Source: UBA11512 sp964623895 (GTDB lineage: Bacteria > Bacillota > Clostridia > Oscillospirales > CAG-272). Taken from it: a DNA stretch of 26,305 bases. Below, piece by piece: positions 1 to 6,899 of this stretch (positions are counted from its first letter, which is position 1; each line of letters starts with the position of its first letter). A model generated the notes under the pieces. That model did no database searches, was not told the DNA's origin, and saw only the letters and a list, made by a program, of their open reading frames with translations. Location: the NCBI GenBank assembly GCA_964623895.1, contig CAZUWA010000023.1:1-26305 (forward strand), given 5' to 3'. A program made the position numbers and the translations under genes.

Positions 1-275
1 ACTGAGTGCTCTTGGAGCTTGTGTCCGATACCGGGAATGTAGGTTGTCGCTTCAAGGCCGTTGGTAAGGCGAACTCTGGCGATCTTTCTCATTGCGGAGT
101 TCGGCTTTTTCGGAGTGGTTACCGAAACCTTGGTGCAAACGCCTCTTTTTTGGGGAGAGCTCTGGTTAGTTGCAACGTTCTTCTTGGAGTTGAATCCATA
201 CTGCAGAACGGGCGCTTTCGACTTGTAAACTCTCTGCTGTCTGCCCTGTTTGACCAGTTGGTTAAATGTAGGCAT
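1..275 (-). CDS. rpsL: 30S ribosomal protein S12, 3' end cut by window edge
   Basis: Ribosomal protein S12 of the small subunit decoding centre. The first 91 codons are visible; the rest lies beyond the window edge. The translation starts MPTFNQLVKQGR and contains the S12 segments KRGVCTKV, TTPKKPNSA, RKIARVRL and YIPGIGHKLQEHS, which are nearly invariant in bacteria. The ATG at 275 is preceded by a strong Shine-Dalgarno sequence, AAGGAGG, at good spacing. A consensus promoter lies about 100 bp upstream. In Firmicutes rpsL normally leads rpsG-fusA-tuf, so those genes probably follow outside the window, but this cannot be seen here. Confidence 0.97.
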   Translation of the reverse strand, partial: MPTFNQLVKQGRQQRVYKSKAPVLQYGFNSKKNVATNQSSPQKRGVCTKVSVTTPKKPNSAMRKIARVRLTNGLEATTYIPGIGHKLQEHS

Positions 276-377
276 ACTGTTCCTCCTTTTTCTCAAAGTA
301 ATGTAAATATACACGATCTGCAAACAAAGTTTGTCTGTGTGGAGGCACAAAACCCCTTCTTCTACAGATACTGTGTA

Positions 378-406
378 ATTATACCATCATTTTTTTTGCT
401 TGTCAA
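378..406 (-). promoter_or_regulatory. SigA-type promoter of rpsL
   Basis: On the minus strand TTGACA (401-406) and TATAAT (378-383) are separated by exactly 17 bp, a full consensus match. It leaves a leader of about 95 nt before rpsL. A short CAAAC/GTTTG hairpin lies in that leader; its role is unknown. Confidence 0.85.
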
Positions 407-489
407 GGTATTTTTGATTTTTTCTCTTTCTTTTGCGATTTTTTCCTCTTTCCACAACTTTTATGCGAGCCTGTTTTCCTTTCATTCGC

Positions 490-546
490 AAAAAAACACA
501 AAAAGCAACCGGGACTGCCAAAAGCATCCGTTTTCTTGACAGCCCC
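490..546 (-). terminator. probable terminator of the dockerin-holA-deacetylase operon
   Basis: Read on the minus strand, GGGGCTGTC pairs with GGCAGTCCC (9 bp with G-U pairs), and an inner AAAA/TTTT extends the stem. A T-rich stretch follows. It lies just after the deacetylase stop and before the rpsL promoter. The remaining sequence of the 276-578 gap is AT-rich, with no gene seen. Confidence 0.5.
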
Positions 547-578
547 GTATTATTTCAAGCAAAGCCTCTCTCTACTCA

Positions 579-1754
579 TCAGTCTTCTTCCCTCTTCAAG
601 ACAGGAGAAGTCACCTCAAAGGAGTAAGTATGGACCTCTTTGGAGATCTGCCCCGTCGTGCGAGAAAGATCATAGGTCGTTCCGTTATATCCGTAAATGC
701 CGGTACTGTGGAAATAGTAGCCGGTATATTCTTTTGCGTCAATACCCAAAAGTTCTGAAACGGTAACAAAGCGATACCCCTGCTCTTTCAACGTCTTGTA
801 GATCATTTCGAAGGCCATAACACTGGTCTTGTGACAGTCATGCATCAAAACGATATCGCCGGAGCGGAAGCGTAAGATGTTTTTTTCATATACCGTCTGC
901 GCCGTCTCTTCCGCTGTCAGTTTGCCGTTGCGCCAGTCGTTTGCGTATAGCCAGTCCTGCGTGTCGATCGACCAGTGGACGATGGTATAGCCGTAGTTTC
1001 TGCTCCTGACAAAGGCGCCCCCGGGCGGACGAAGCAACCAAGGTTTCTCGCCGGTGATCGACATAACCTTTTCTTCGATCTTCAGAAGCTGCTCTGCGAT
1101 CAACGATTCATCTGCACTTTGCTTCTTGCTTTCGTAATACAGATTCTTATGGTCGTAGGTGTGGATGCCGATCTCGTGACCTTCATCATAGGCACGCTTG
1201 ATATATTTCTCATAGCCCACACCGTACGCCCCCTCCTCCATCATATAGCCATTGACAAAGAAGGTTACGTGATCTCCCTCCTCAAAGATATCGAGCAGTG
1301 TTTTCGTCCAATAGTCCGGTCCGTCATCAAAGGTGAATGCGATAATTTTTTCTTCCGGATAGAACGGTTCGTACGAAAGATTTTCATTGGTAACATATTG
1401 ACCATTAACGATCGTCGGGAATGTCGGATCTATCGTCGGATCTATCGTCGGATCTATCGTCGGATCTGCCGTCGGATCTACCGTCGGATCTGCCGTCGGT
1501 TCTACTGTCGGTTCTACTGTCGGTTCTACTGTCGGTTCTACTGTCGGATCAGACGTCGGATCCACTGTCCGATCAGACGTTGGTATCGAAGGTGACGTTG
1601 AAGAAGACACCGGTACGGAGACAGATGTCGAACTACTTCCGCTCGGCACCGATACAGAGTCGGAACCTGTTGTGATTTTCACCTTGTTCGCACATGCGCA
1701 CAAAAGTAACATAACCGAAAGCAACAAAGCAAACATTCTAACCATATTGTTCAT
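579..1754 (-). CDS. lipoprotein polysaccharide deacetylase (NodB/CE4 domain)
   Basis: Predicted surface lipoprotein that removes N- or O-acetyl groups from a polysaccharide, possibly peptidoglycan or a wall glycan. The N-terminus has a hydrophobic segment ending in a lipobox-like LCAC, with Cys21 the likely lipidation site. A Ser/Thr/Pro-rich linker follows; residues about 60-111 are thirteen tetrapeptides of DPT/EPT type. The NodB domain has all five CE4 motifs: TFDDGP (about 141-146, metal Asp), HTYDH (H-x3-H metal ligands), RPPGG, the DTQDW segment and LMHDCH. This predicts an active metal-dependent enzyme. A C-terminal tail of about 50 residues follows the domain. Start 1754 has AAGGAG about 12 nt upstream. 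It is the last gene of the operon, 29 bp after holA. The substrate is not predictable from sequence. Confidence 0.9.
   Translation of the reverse strand: MNNMVRMFALLLSVMLLLCACANKVKITTGSDSVSVPSGSSSTSVSVPVSSSTSPSIPTSDRTVDPTSDPTVEPTVEPTVEPTVEPTADPTVDPTADPTIDPTIDPTIDPTFPTIVNGQYVTNENLSYEPFYPEEKIIAFTFDDGPDYWTKTLLDIFEEGDHVTFFVNGYMMEEGAYGVGYEKYIKRAYDEGHEIGIHTYDHKNLYYESKKQSADESLIAEQLLKIEEKVMSITGEKPWLLRPPGGAFVRSRNYGYTIVHWSIDTQDWLYANDWRNGKLTAEETAQTVYEKNILRFRSGDIVLMHDCHKTSVMAFEMIYKTLKEQGYRFVTVSELLGIDAKEYTGYYFHSTGIYGYNGTTYDLSRTTGQISKEVHTYSFEVTSPVLKREED
1423..1578 (-). repeat. 13-unit 12-bp tandem repeat inside the deacetylase gene
   Basis: Thirteen consecutive 12-bp units related to GTCGGATCTATC (as read on the plus strand) encode (D/E)PTx tetrapeptides. 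Units fall in blocks of near-identical copies (GGATCTATC, GGTTCTACT, GGATCAGAC), as expected from slippage. Because 12 is a multiple of 3, copy-number changes keep the frame. Confidence 0.9.
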
Positions 1755-1783
1755 TATTTATCCAAACTCCTTGTACATATTCC

Positions 1784-2821
1784 TTAAACTCTCGTCAGTC
1801 GCATGACCAATCGATCGAGCACCGTGTAATTGTTGATCCCGCTTGATTTGATCTTCTCGTCCGCTTCTATACAAAGTGCCATCGCTTTGGAAAGTCTTGA
1901 CACGGAGCGGCTTGCGATCGCATCCCGATATTTTTCCACACGATAAACATGAATATTCATCGTTTTGGAGATTTCATCATTGCGCATTCCCGATTCCGCA
2001 AAAGTTTTGACCGCAAGCATGCCGGAAAGGGTGTCCACCACCCCACCGAGAATGATCTCCGGCCTGTCTCTGCGCAATTTCATCTCCGAAAGGAGCCGAA
2101 GCGCCTGCTCACTGCGTCCCGCCAAAAGAGCATCAGTAAAATCAAAAGCGCCACTGATATTTTTTCCGCAACAAACATAACGGATATCAACCTCGTTCAC
2201 TTCCGTGCGTCCCTTTGAAAGAGTGTACATGGTCAGTTTATCGATCTCATTTGCAAGGGTAAACATATCCTTCGAACAAAAATCGATCAGCGCCGCCGCC
2301 GTTGCCTTTTTACACAAAATACCGTCTGCAAGAAAATGCTTGCAGACCCATGCGTTCAACCCTGCCGTGCTCTCATACGGAAATTCGACCGGCGTGATGA
2401 CTGCAGACAGCTTTTTGTATGCCGCCGAAGGACTTTTCGGAAGCCTTCCGGCATCAAACTCATCCGGCGTGGCATATAAAACCAAAATGCACTCCGGATA
2501 ATCGGACAACTCAGACAAAAGTATGCAAAGATCGTCAAGATCAGAGGGAGAAAGTCCGCTATAATCCAGCGAATGCAGTTCCACCAGTTTTTTCTCCGCA
2601 AACATCGGCAACGCCCCGATCTCCTCGGCGAGCGCCGTCATCCATCCGCTTTTTTCAGCAGTCATTTTAACATGGTTAAAGGGATCATCCTCTTCCCCGA
2701 CAATGCCGCGCCGCAATGCTTGCAAGCAACGCTGTTTGGTATATTCCTCTTCCCCAAAAAAGAGAAATCCGCCTGTCACAAAGCCGTTTTTTATTGTTCT
2801 TTGAAGATCTTTTGCAGTCAT
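1784..2821 (-). CDS. holA: DNA polymerase III subunit delta
   Basis: Clamp-loader delta subunit, which opens the beta sliding clamp and is part of the replication complex. The 345-residue length suits the family. It begins with the family-typical FLFFGEEEYTKQRCLQ and has the region with FNHVKM, the EEIGALPMFAEKKLVEL segment, a middle FTLANEIDKLTMY segment and a C-terminal all-alpha domain ending LDRLVMRL. There is no Walker A motif, as expected for delta. It lies 18 bp after the DUF1934-like gene and 29 bp before the deacetylase, so it is co-transcribed with surface-protein genes rather than beside rpsT or comEC, as often seen elsewhere. Confidence 0.9.
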   Translation of the reverse strand: MTAKDLQRTIKNGFVTGGFLFFGEEEYTKQRCLQALRRGIVGEEDDPFNHVKMTAEKSGWMTALAEEIGALPMFAEKKLVELHSLDYSGLSPSDLDDLCILLSELSDYPECILVLYATPDEFDAGRLPKSPSAAYKKLSAVITPVEFPYESTAGLNAWVCKHFLADGILCKKATAAALIDFCSKDMFTLANEIDKLTMYTLSKGRTEVNEVDIRYVCCGKNISGAFDFTDALLAGRSEQALRLLSEMKLRRDRPEIILGGVVDTLSGMLAVKTFAESGMRNDEISKTMNIHVYRVEKYRDAIASRSVSRLSKAMALCIEADEKIKSSGINNYTVLDRLVMRLTRV

Positions 2822-2839
2822 AACGGTTCCTTCTGATCT

Positions 2840-3217
2840 TTAAATACAGTCGGGCTCTTCCGCCCATTCGAAAAGCAGTATATTTTTCACATTTTCTCCC
2901 GAAAGATCCATAGTATACACCACCTCCAAACGTCCGTCTTCTGCAACGAGGCAGTGTGTGCTGACCATCACCGGCGAAAAGAAAGGACCGATTGCATATC
3001 TTCCCGGAACATCTTCTCCCACCTTGAAACGCAACACCGTCCCATCCGTACGCTGTACCGTCAGTCGGTCGCCGTGATACAATAAAGAAATCGTCACATC
3101 TTCCGCATTATACTTGATAAGGAAACCTTTTTGGAGGTTACGCAATTCGGCAAGATACAGAAATCGGCTTTTTTCACCATCATTCATCGCCGTAAGTGTT
3201 AATCTGATATTTTTCAT
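2840..3217 (-). CDS. DUF1934-like small beta-barrel protein
   Basis: A 125-residue soluble protein of alternating beta strands. The pattern (KNIRLTLTAMNDGE at the start, a DVTISLLYHGDRLTVQRTDG hairpin, then FFSPVMVSTHCL, LEVVYTMDLSGENVKN) resembles the DUF1934/YwiB family, whose function is unknown. The assignment rests on overall pattern, not a diagnostic motif. Its ATG overlaps the stop of the upstream DUF1294 gene, so translation is probably coupled. There is no signal peptide. Confidence 0.65.
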   Translation of the reverse strand: MKNIRLTLTAMNDGEKSRFLYLAELRNLQKGFLIKYNAEDVTISLLYHGDRLTVQRTDGTVLRFKVGEDVPGRYAIGPFFSPVMVSTHCLVAEDGRLEVVYTMDLSGENVKNILLFEWAEEPDCI

Positions 3218-3492
3218 CTGAAATAATAGTAAAAGTATACAAACCCGACACTCAGTGCCAGTTGCATAGCAAGGATCAGCGGAATGCCAATCATAAATTT
3301 TTTATGTTTCGTTTTGTGGCGAATGATCAGCATCGTCAACAGCATTGTCGCACTTCCGCCGATCACGGAAAGAAAAAGCAAGACCGTCTCAGGTACACGG
3401 TGGCGCGGCAGAGCCTTTGCCGCGATCTTATCATACACACACACGCCAATCGCCACGATTGAAACAGTCGCCAAATACAAAAGCGCCGTCAT
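3214..3492 (-). CDS. DUF1294 small membrane protein
   Basis: A 92-residue integral membrane protein with about three hydrophobic segments. Diagnostic DUF1294 features are visible: YDKIAAKALPRHRVPE, a LSVIGGSATML segment and IRHKTKHKKFMIGIP. The molecular function of the family is unknown. The start chosen is the ATG at 3492, which overlaps the upstream stop in an ATGA arrangement and implies translational coupling. A GTG at 3504 is in frame but less likely. Its downstream neighbour also overlaps, so three operon genes are tightly packed. Confidence 0.8.
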   Translation of the reverse strand: MTALLYLATVSIVAIGVCVYDKIAAKALPRHRVPETVLLFLSVIGGSATMLLTMLIIRHKTKHKKFMIGIPLILAMQLALSVGFVYFYYYFR

Positions 3493-5192
3493 GATCCGAC
3501 ACACACGACCGTAAAGTCGGAATCTTTATTCCAGTCAAAGCCGCATTTCACATTGCTCCACGCTTCCTTGCTACCCTGATAGATCAGTTTCTTCAGATCC
3601 GTACAATGCGCAAATCCGCTTCCGCCGATCTCCGTCAGACTTGTAGGGAGCGTCAGTTCGGCAATACCGATACAGCCGTAAAACGCCCGATCTGCGATCG
3701 ATATGATCCCACTGTCAAGTGGAATAACAGCGTGGTTTCCCGCCTTAATCAATTTCCGTTGCAAGAGGTCAATGAGACAATTGCCTTCGGCTTTATAGCG
3801 TTTGTTCCCGGATGCCACAGTAATACTGTCAAAATTGCACCCGGAAAACGCGCTTACAGATATCGTACCGGTAAAACTTGCGGGGAGCCGCAGTTCCTTT
3901 AAACTCGTACATTCCTCAAATGCCCTCGCTTCCATGGCGAAAATGCCCTCATGCAAACTCAGTGTACTCAGGCTTCGACAATGCTGAAAAACCCCCTCCG
4001 TCAAGACCGTGATGCCCACAGGCAAAACAACAGACCTCAGTTCTCCGCAAAAGGCAAACGCATACCGTTCGATACTGACAAGCGATGCGGGCAGATCTAT
4101 GGTCCGAAGCGCAGTGCAGTGCGAAAAAGCAAACGATCCGACCGTCTTCATGCCGTCCGGCAGGGTGATGGAAGTCAGCGAAGTGCAACCTTGAAAGGTC
4201 GCGGTCGGCAATTTTTCGAGTTTTGCCTCAAAAGTCACCTTTTCAAGATCTGTACACCCACTGAAAACGCCCGTTCCGAGCGAAGTGATACAGGAAGGGA
4301 GCGTAAATTCCTTCAATCCCGCACATCCGGAAAATGCCTCCGATGCCAACGCTGTGACACCCTTTTTCGGGATCACGCTGTTTCGACAGCCAAGGATCAG
4401 TACAGCATCTTCTTTGCGGATCAAACAGTCGGAAGAAACATAATACACCTCATTCCCCAATGCACAAGACAGAGAAGCAAGAGAAGAGCAAAAGGAAAAT
4501 GCAGAAGAACCAATCGAGCAAACACTTGCCGGAATATCGACCGACTGAAGTGCAGAACAGCCGAGAAACGCACCGGTACCAATCACTTGCAAGCCTTCCG
4601 CAAAAGACACCGAGCGAATATGATAACATCCGGAAAAAGCATATGCACCGATCGACTCGATCTCTTTCGGTAAGATCACACTCTCGATCGTGCTTCTTCC
4701 GTAGAAAGCATAATTTTCGATCGCCTTCACCGGAAGCCCGTTATAACTGCTCGGAATAACCAACCGCGCAGGTGTGGGCTCTTCGATCCCCACAACGGTA
4801 TAATAACCGCCCTCTTCATTCTTCAGAAAACGAAAAACGTCGGTATTCTCGCGGTTTCCGCTCAAGAAATTGAGCAACGCAGTAACGTCTCGAATGTCCA
4901 CAATACCATCGCCGTCGATATCAAAACGCTCCTCGGCATTGTCAAGAGCAAGTACGTTCAACAGTTCCGTAACATCGGAAATGGTATTTTTTCCGTCGCC
5001 GTTGACATCCGCCATCTCATCGTACGATCCGGAAAAAGAAGATGATGTAACGCCGGTCGCTCCGATTTCGGAAGAAGGCGAAACGACCGGCGCGTTGTCC
5101 GTATCGGCAACAGAAAGAGAAGAAATCGTGCAACCACTAAAAAGCGTGACACTCAGTAAAAGCAAAATGATCGCAATCGGCTTGCTCTTCAT
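3489..5192 (-). CDS. lipoprotein with dockerin and BspA-type leucine-rich repeats
   Basis: Predicted surface-anchored lipoprotein of 567 residues. The signal peptide ends in the lipobox LFSGC (Cys21). Residues about 62-112 form a dockerin type I-like module with two calcium-loop repeats, DVNGDGKNTISDVTELLNVL and DIDGDGIVDIRDVTALLNFL. From about residue 120 to the end there are about 14 BspA/LRR_5 repeats with the AFxGCxxLxxVxLPxxxxxIG pattern, capped by a final W/D-rich segment. Dockerins bind cohesins; BspA repeats often mediate adhesion. The start at 5192 is chosen because GGGAGG and a good signal peptide follow the operon promoter; an upstream in-frame start would lie in the leader. It is the first gene of a five-gene operon. 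The ligand is unknown. Confidence 0.85.
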   Translation of the reverse strand: MKSKPIAIILLLLSVTLFSGCTISSLSVADTDNAPVVSPSSEIGATGVTSSSFSGSYDEMADVNGDGKNTISDVTELLNVLALDNAEERFDIDGDGIVDIRDVTALLNFLSGNRENTDVFRFLKNEEGGYYTVVGIEEPTPARLVIPSSYNGLPVKAIENYAFYGRSTIESVILPKEIESIGAYAFSGCYHIRSVSFAEGLQVIGTGAFLGCSALQSVDIPASVCSIGSSAFSFCSSLASLSCALGNEVYYVSSDCLIRKEDAVLILGCRNSVIPKKGVTALASEAFSGCAGLKEFTLPSCITSLGTGVFSGCTDLEKVTFEAKLEKLPTATFQGCTSLTSITLPDGMKTVGSFAFSHCTALRTIDLPASLVSIERYAFAFCGELRSVVLPVGITVLTEGVFQHCRSLSTLSLHEGIFAMEARAFEECTSLKELRLPASFTGTISVSAFSGCNFDSITVASGNKRYKAEGNCLIDLLQRKLIKAGNHAVIPLDSGIISIADRAFYGCIGIAELTLPTSLTEIGGSGFAHCTDLKKLIYQGSKEAWSNVKCGFDWNKDSDFTVVCVGS

Positions 5193-5232
5193 ACGAATCG
5201 TCCTCCCTTTACCGCAATATAAAAGTAAACTT

Positions 5233-5261
5233 ATTTTAGCAAAAATCAACGTCGGTGTCAA
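5233..5261 (-). promoter_or_regulatory. promoter of the dockerin-LRR / holA / deacetylase operon
   Basis: Minus-strand TTGACA (5256-5261) and TAAAAT (5233-5238) with a 17-bp spacer, about 40 bp before the ATG at 5192. No terminator or other promoter was recognised between the five genes downstream. Confidence 0.75.
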
Positions 5262-5318
5262 TATCTTAAACAAAAAAGGGACGCTAAAAAAGTTTCGACT
5301 TTCTTAATATTCCGTCAA

Positions 5319-5900
5319 TCAACATAACCTTCCTGTCATGATATAAAACCATTCCGGAAGGTCGGCATCAAGGTCGGTAAATACTCCGTTCTCGGAAGAA
5401 GCGATTTGGCGGAACATCTCCGTGTTGTCATAAAAATAGGCAAAATCGCACAGGGGAAGCACCTCTGACAGCGCCTTCGGCATATTGGCATACCGCCTTC
5501 TGATCAATTCCTCCGGCACACCATGTCCACCGCGCTCCACCCGCCTTCTCACGCGTTCTATGGCAAGTTCCACTCCTTCCACACCGACGAAGTAGAGAAT
5601 GATGCGGTAACCTAACCTTTTCGCTTCTGTAAGCTGGCGCTCGATCACCGCGCCGGGCAGAGTGGTCTCTTCATTGACCGTTTCCGCATTTTTCAAGTGT
5701 ACCAGCATAGCGCGCAATGCCCGACATCCCGCACGTACTTGAACTACCGGATCTCGCCAGTCCCCTAACGCCATGGCGTTGTCATCTATACTCACGCGAA
5801 TACCGAGGTCTGTCGTCTCTTTAATGGCACTGTAAAGGGAAGTCTTGCCCGCGCCGTTGATACCGGCAAAGACAAACAGTTTCTTTTCCCCAGGAAACAT
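5319..5900 (-). CDS. zeta-toxin-like P-loop kinase
   Basis: A 193-residue P-loop protein resembling the zeta toxin/COG4185 group. Zeta toxins phosphorylate UDP-N-acetylglucosamine and block wall synthesis; whether this protein does so is inference. The Walker A motif GINGAGKTS lies at about 13-21. A conserved acidic/Thr element, NEETTLPG, is near residue 80. The Arg-rich lid RVRRRVERGGHGVPEELIRRRY is typical of this group. No signal peptide or membrane segment is seen. The ATG at 5900 overlaps the stop of the upstream gene (TGATG); an in-frame GTG one codon earlier (5903) is the alternative. The pairing with a small charged upstream gene is the classic antitoxin-toxin order. A housekeeping nucleotide kinase is the other possibility. 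Confidence 0.75.
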   Translation of the reverse strand: MFPGEKKLFVFAGINGAGKTSLYSAIKETTDLGIRVSIDDNAMALGDWRDPVVQVRAGCRALRAMLVHLKNAETVNEETTLPGAVIERQLTEAKRLGYRIILYFVGVEGVELAIERVRRRVERGGHGVPEELIRRRYANMPKALSEVLPLCDFAYFYDNTEMFRQIASSENGVFTDLDADLPEWFYIMTGRLC

Positions 5901-6442
5901 CACAACAGCACCTCGCCAATGATCTTTTCCTGTTCGATCTGCAACCGCAGATTCAGAAGCGAACGATAAAAGGCATGTTCTTCTCGCGTTTTTGCATCCC
6001 GAAGCAATTGCTCCAATTCCACGAAAGACGTGCGCTCAAAGCGTTCATACATTGTAAAATCGCCCGCTTCCAAACGTTTCTTCTCCGCTTTTTCAAAAGC
6101 TTCTTTCTCTTTCTTTGCGCGTTTTTCTACCTCAAGCTGTTCTTTTTTTGCCTTTTTATCCGCTTTCTTTTGCTCTTTTTCTCGTTTTTCCGCTTCCTTT
6201 TTGTCAAAAGCATGCACTGCCGCTTGAGACGGTGTCACCGATACAACCGTTTCCACATCGACAACGCTGTGCGGCAGTACCGGATCGCCCACGCACGGCT
6301 TGTTCTTCTCGGCACGATGCGCTTCTTTTTCTGCACGGCGCGCTTCTTTTTCTGCGCGCTTTGCTGATTTCTTCGCTTCGCGCGCCTCTTTTTCTGCCTG
6401 CTTGCGTGCAAGTTTTTCTTCTTTGGTCATCTTTTCCGCCAT
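5900..6442 (-). CDS. Lys/Glu-rich coiled-coil protein, candidate antitoxin partner
   Basis: A 180-residue protein of unrecognised family. Residues 1-47 and about 83-127 are almost pure Lys/Glu/Ala/Arg with MTKEEKLARKQAEKEAREAK-like periodicity, forming charged helices or coiled coil. A more ordinary segment with VVDVETVVSV separates them. The last 40 or so residues (FVELEQLLRDAKTREEHAFY, then RSLLNLRLQIEQEKIIGEVLL) look like a compact helical module. Its stop overlaps the start of the zeta-like kinase, so the two are co-translated. From the context it may neutralise that kinase. The extreme lysine content could instead indicate RNA, DNA or wall-precursor binding. Start 6442 has AAAGGAG upstream and its own promoter. 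Confidence 0.7.
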   Translation of the reverse strand: MAEKMTKEEKLARKQAEKEAREAKKSAKRAEKEARRAEKEAHRAEKNKPCVGDPVLPHSVVDVETVVSVTPSQAAVHAFDKKEAEKREKEQKKADKKAKKEQLEVEKRAKKEKEAFEKAEKKRLEAGDFTMYERFERTSFVELEQLLRDAKTREEHAFYRSLLNLRLQIEQEKIIGEVLL

Positions 6443-6474
6443 CTTGCCGCTCCTTTCGGTAGTCTTTTGCCTTC

Positions 6475-6503
6475 AGTATACCGCAAGTCCGAGACTTTGT
6501 CAA
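6475..6503 (-). promoter_or_regulatory. promoter of the Lys-rich/zeta-like gene pair
   Basis: Minus-strand TTGACA (6498-6503) and TATACT (6475-6480) with a 17-bp spacer. Its -35 box lies back to back with that of the asnS promoter, 18 bp apart, and forms part of an inverted repeat. Confidence 0.8.
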
Positions 6504-6530
6504 GAAAAAATCTTTTTCCACTTGACAAAG
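6495..6530. promoter_or_regulatory. inverted repeat spanning both divergent -35 boxes
   Basis: CTTTGTCAAG (6495-6504) and CTTGACAAAG (6521-6530) are perfect 10-bp inverted arms around a 16-bp A/T-rich centre. The arms extend to GAG/CTC with one unpaired base. Each arm contains one -35 hexamer, so a dimeric repressor bound here would affect both directions. This is a candidate operator only; part of the symmetry follows simply from two consensus -35 boxes facing away from each other. Confidence 0.45.
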
Positions 6531-6550
6531 CTCGAAAAACATGATACAAT
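6522..6550 (+). promoter_or_regulatory. promoter of the T-box leader and asnS
   Basis: TTGACA (6522-6527) and TACAAT (6545-6550) with a 17-bp spacer. Transcription would begin near 6557, just before the conserved 5' part of the T-box leader. Confidence 0.8.
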
Positions 6551-6556
6551 TCCCAC

Positions 6557-6875
6557 AGTAAAAGCGATGATGGAAAGAGTAGCATGCGTATAACGGTCAA
6601 GCGAGCTGCCGATGGTGAGAGGGCGGAGCGGACGCGTATGCGAAGAACATTCCGGAGCCGTCGAAGCGAACAAAGCGTACCGCTTTTGTAATAAAGCGAA
6701 CTTTCAGTAGTTTCGGACGTGGCGGCACGTTACAGCCGATGGATATTCTTTCGGTATCCGAGAAAAGGCGGAGAGGACTCTTCGCAAAGCGGGTGGCACC
6801 GCGGAAAGATCATTTGTTTGAGATTTTCGCCCCGAAATTGCAAGCAAGCAGTTTCGGGGCGATATTTTTATATCG
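6557..6875 (+). ncRNA. T-box leader, predicted asparagine-specific
   Basis: A tRNA-sensing leader that allows asnS transcription when uncharged tRNA accumulates. The early segment GATGATGGAAAGAGTAGC (from 6567) matches the conserved start of Stem I. The T-box sequence GGGTGGCACCGCGG lies at 6791-6804. A strong terminator follows. An AAC followed by A at 6646-6648, within the late Stem I region, is the likely asparagine specifier; this assignment is inferred from position and the downstream gene, not from folding. This leader fills the 457-bp gap before asnS. Confidence 0.92.
6828..6861 (+). terminator. T-box intrinsic terminator
   Basis: CGCCCCGAAATTGC (6828-6841) pairs with GCAGTTTCGGGGCG (6848-6861), giving 14 bp with one G-U pair and a 6-nt loop. 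A T-rich tract, ATATTTTTAT, follows. It competes with the antiterminator formed by the T-box sequence. Confidence 0.9.
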
Positions 6876-6899
6876 CAATTTATGTGAGGAGAGAAAAAA

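Noticed and set aside
6..539. Plus-strand open frame across rpsL and its promoter
   Set aside because: Antisense to S12, whose protein sequence is nearly invariant; the frame also crosses the rpsL promoter region.
1423..1578. CRISPR-like repeat
   Set aside because: Units are only 12 bp, contiguous without spacers and in frame inside a protein linker.
975..1675. Plus-strand open frames rich in RRIY or SDLS repeats
   Set aside because: They are shadows of the 12-bp repeat in the minus-strand deacetylase. A 12-bp unit keeps several frames open; no ribosome site or family match.
3951..4673. Long plus-strand open frame across the LRR lipoprotein
   Set aside because: Antisense shadow of the repeat array. 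The minus frame has a signal peptide, dockerin and LRR pattern; the plus frame has no recognisable fold.
5975..6462. Phe/Ser-rich plus-strand frames opposite the Lys-rich gene
   Set aside because: They follow from reading lysine and glutamate codons (AAR, GAR) in reverse. The minus frame has a promoter, a ribosome site and an overlap with the kinase gene.
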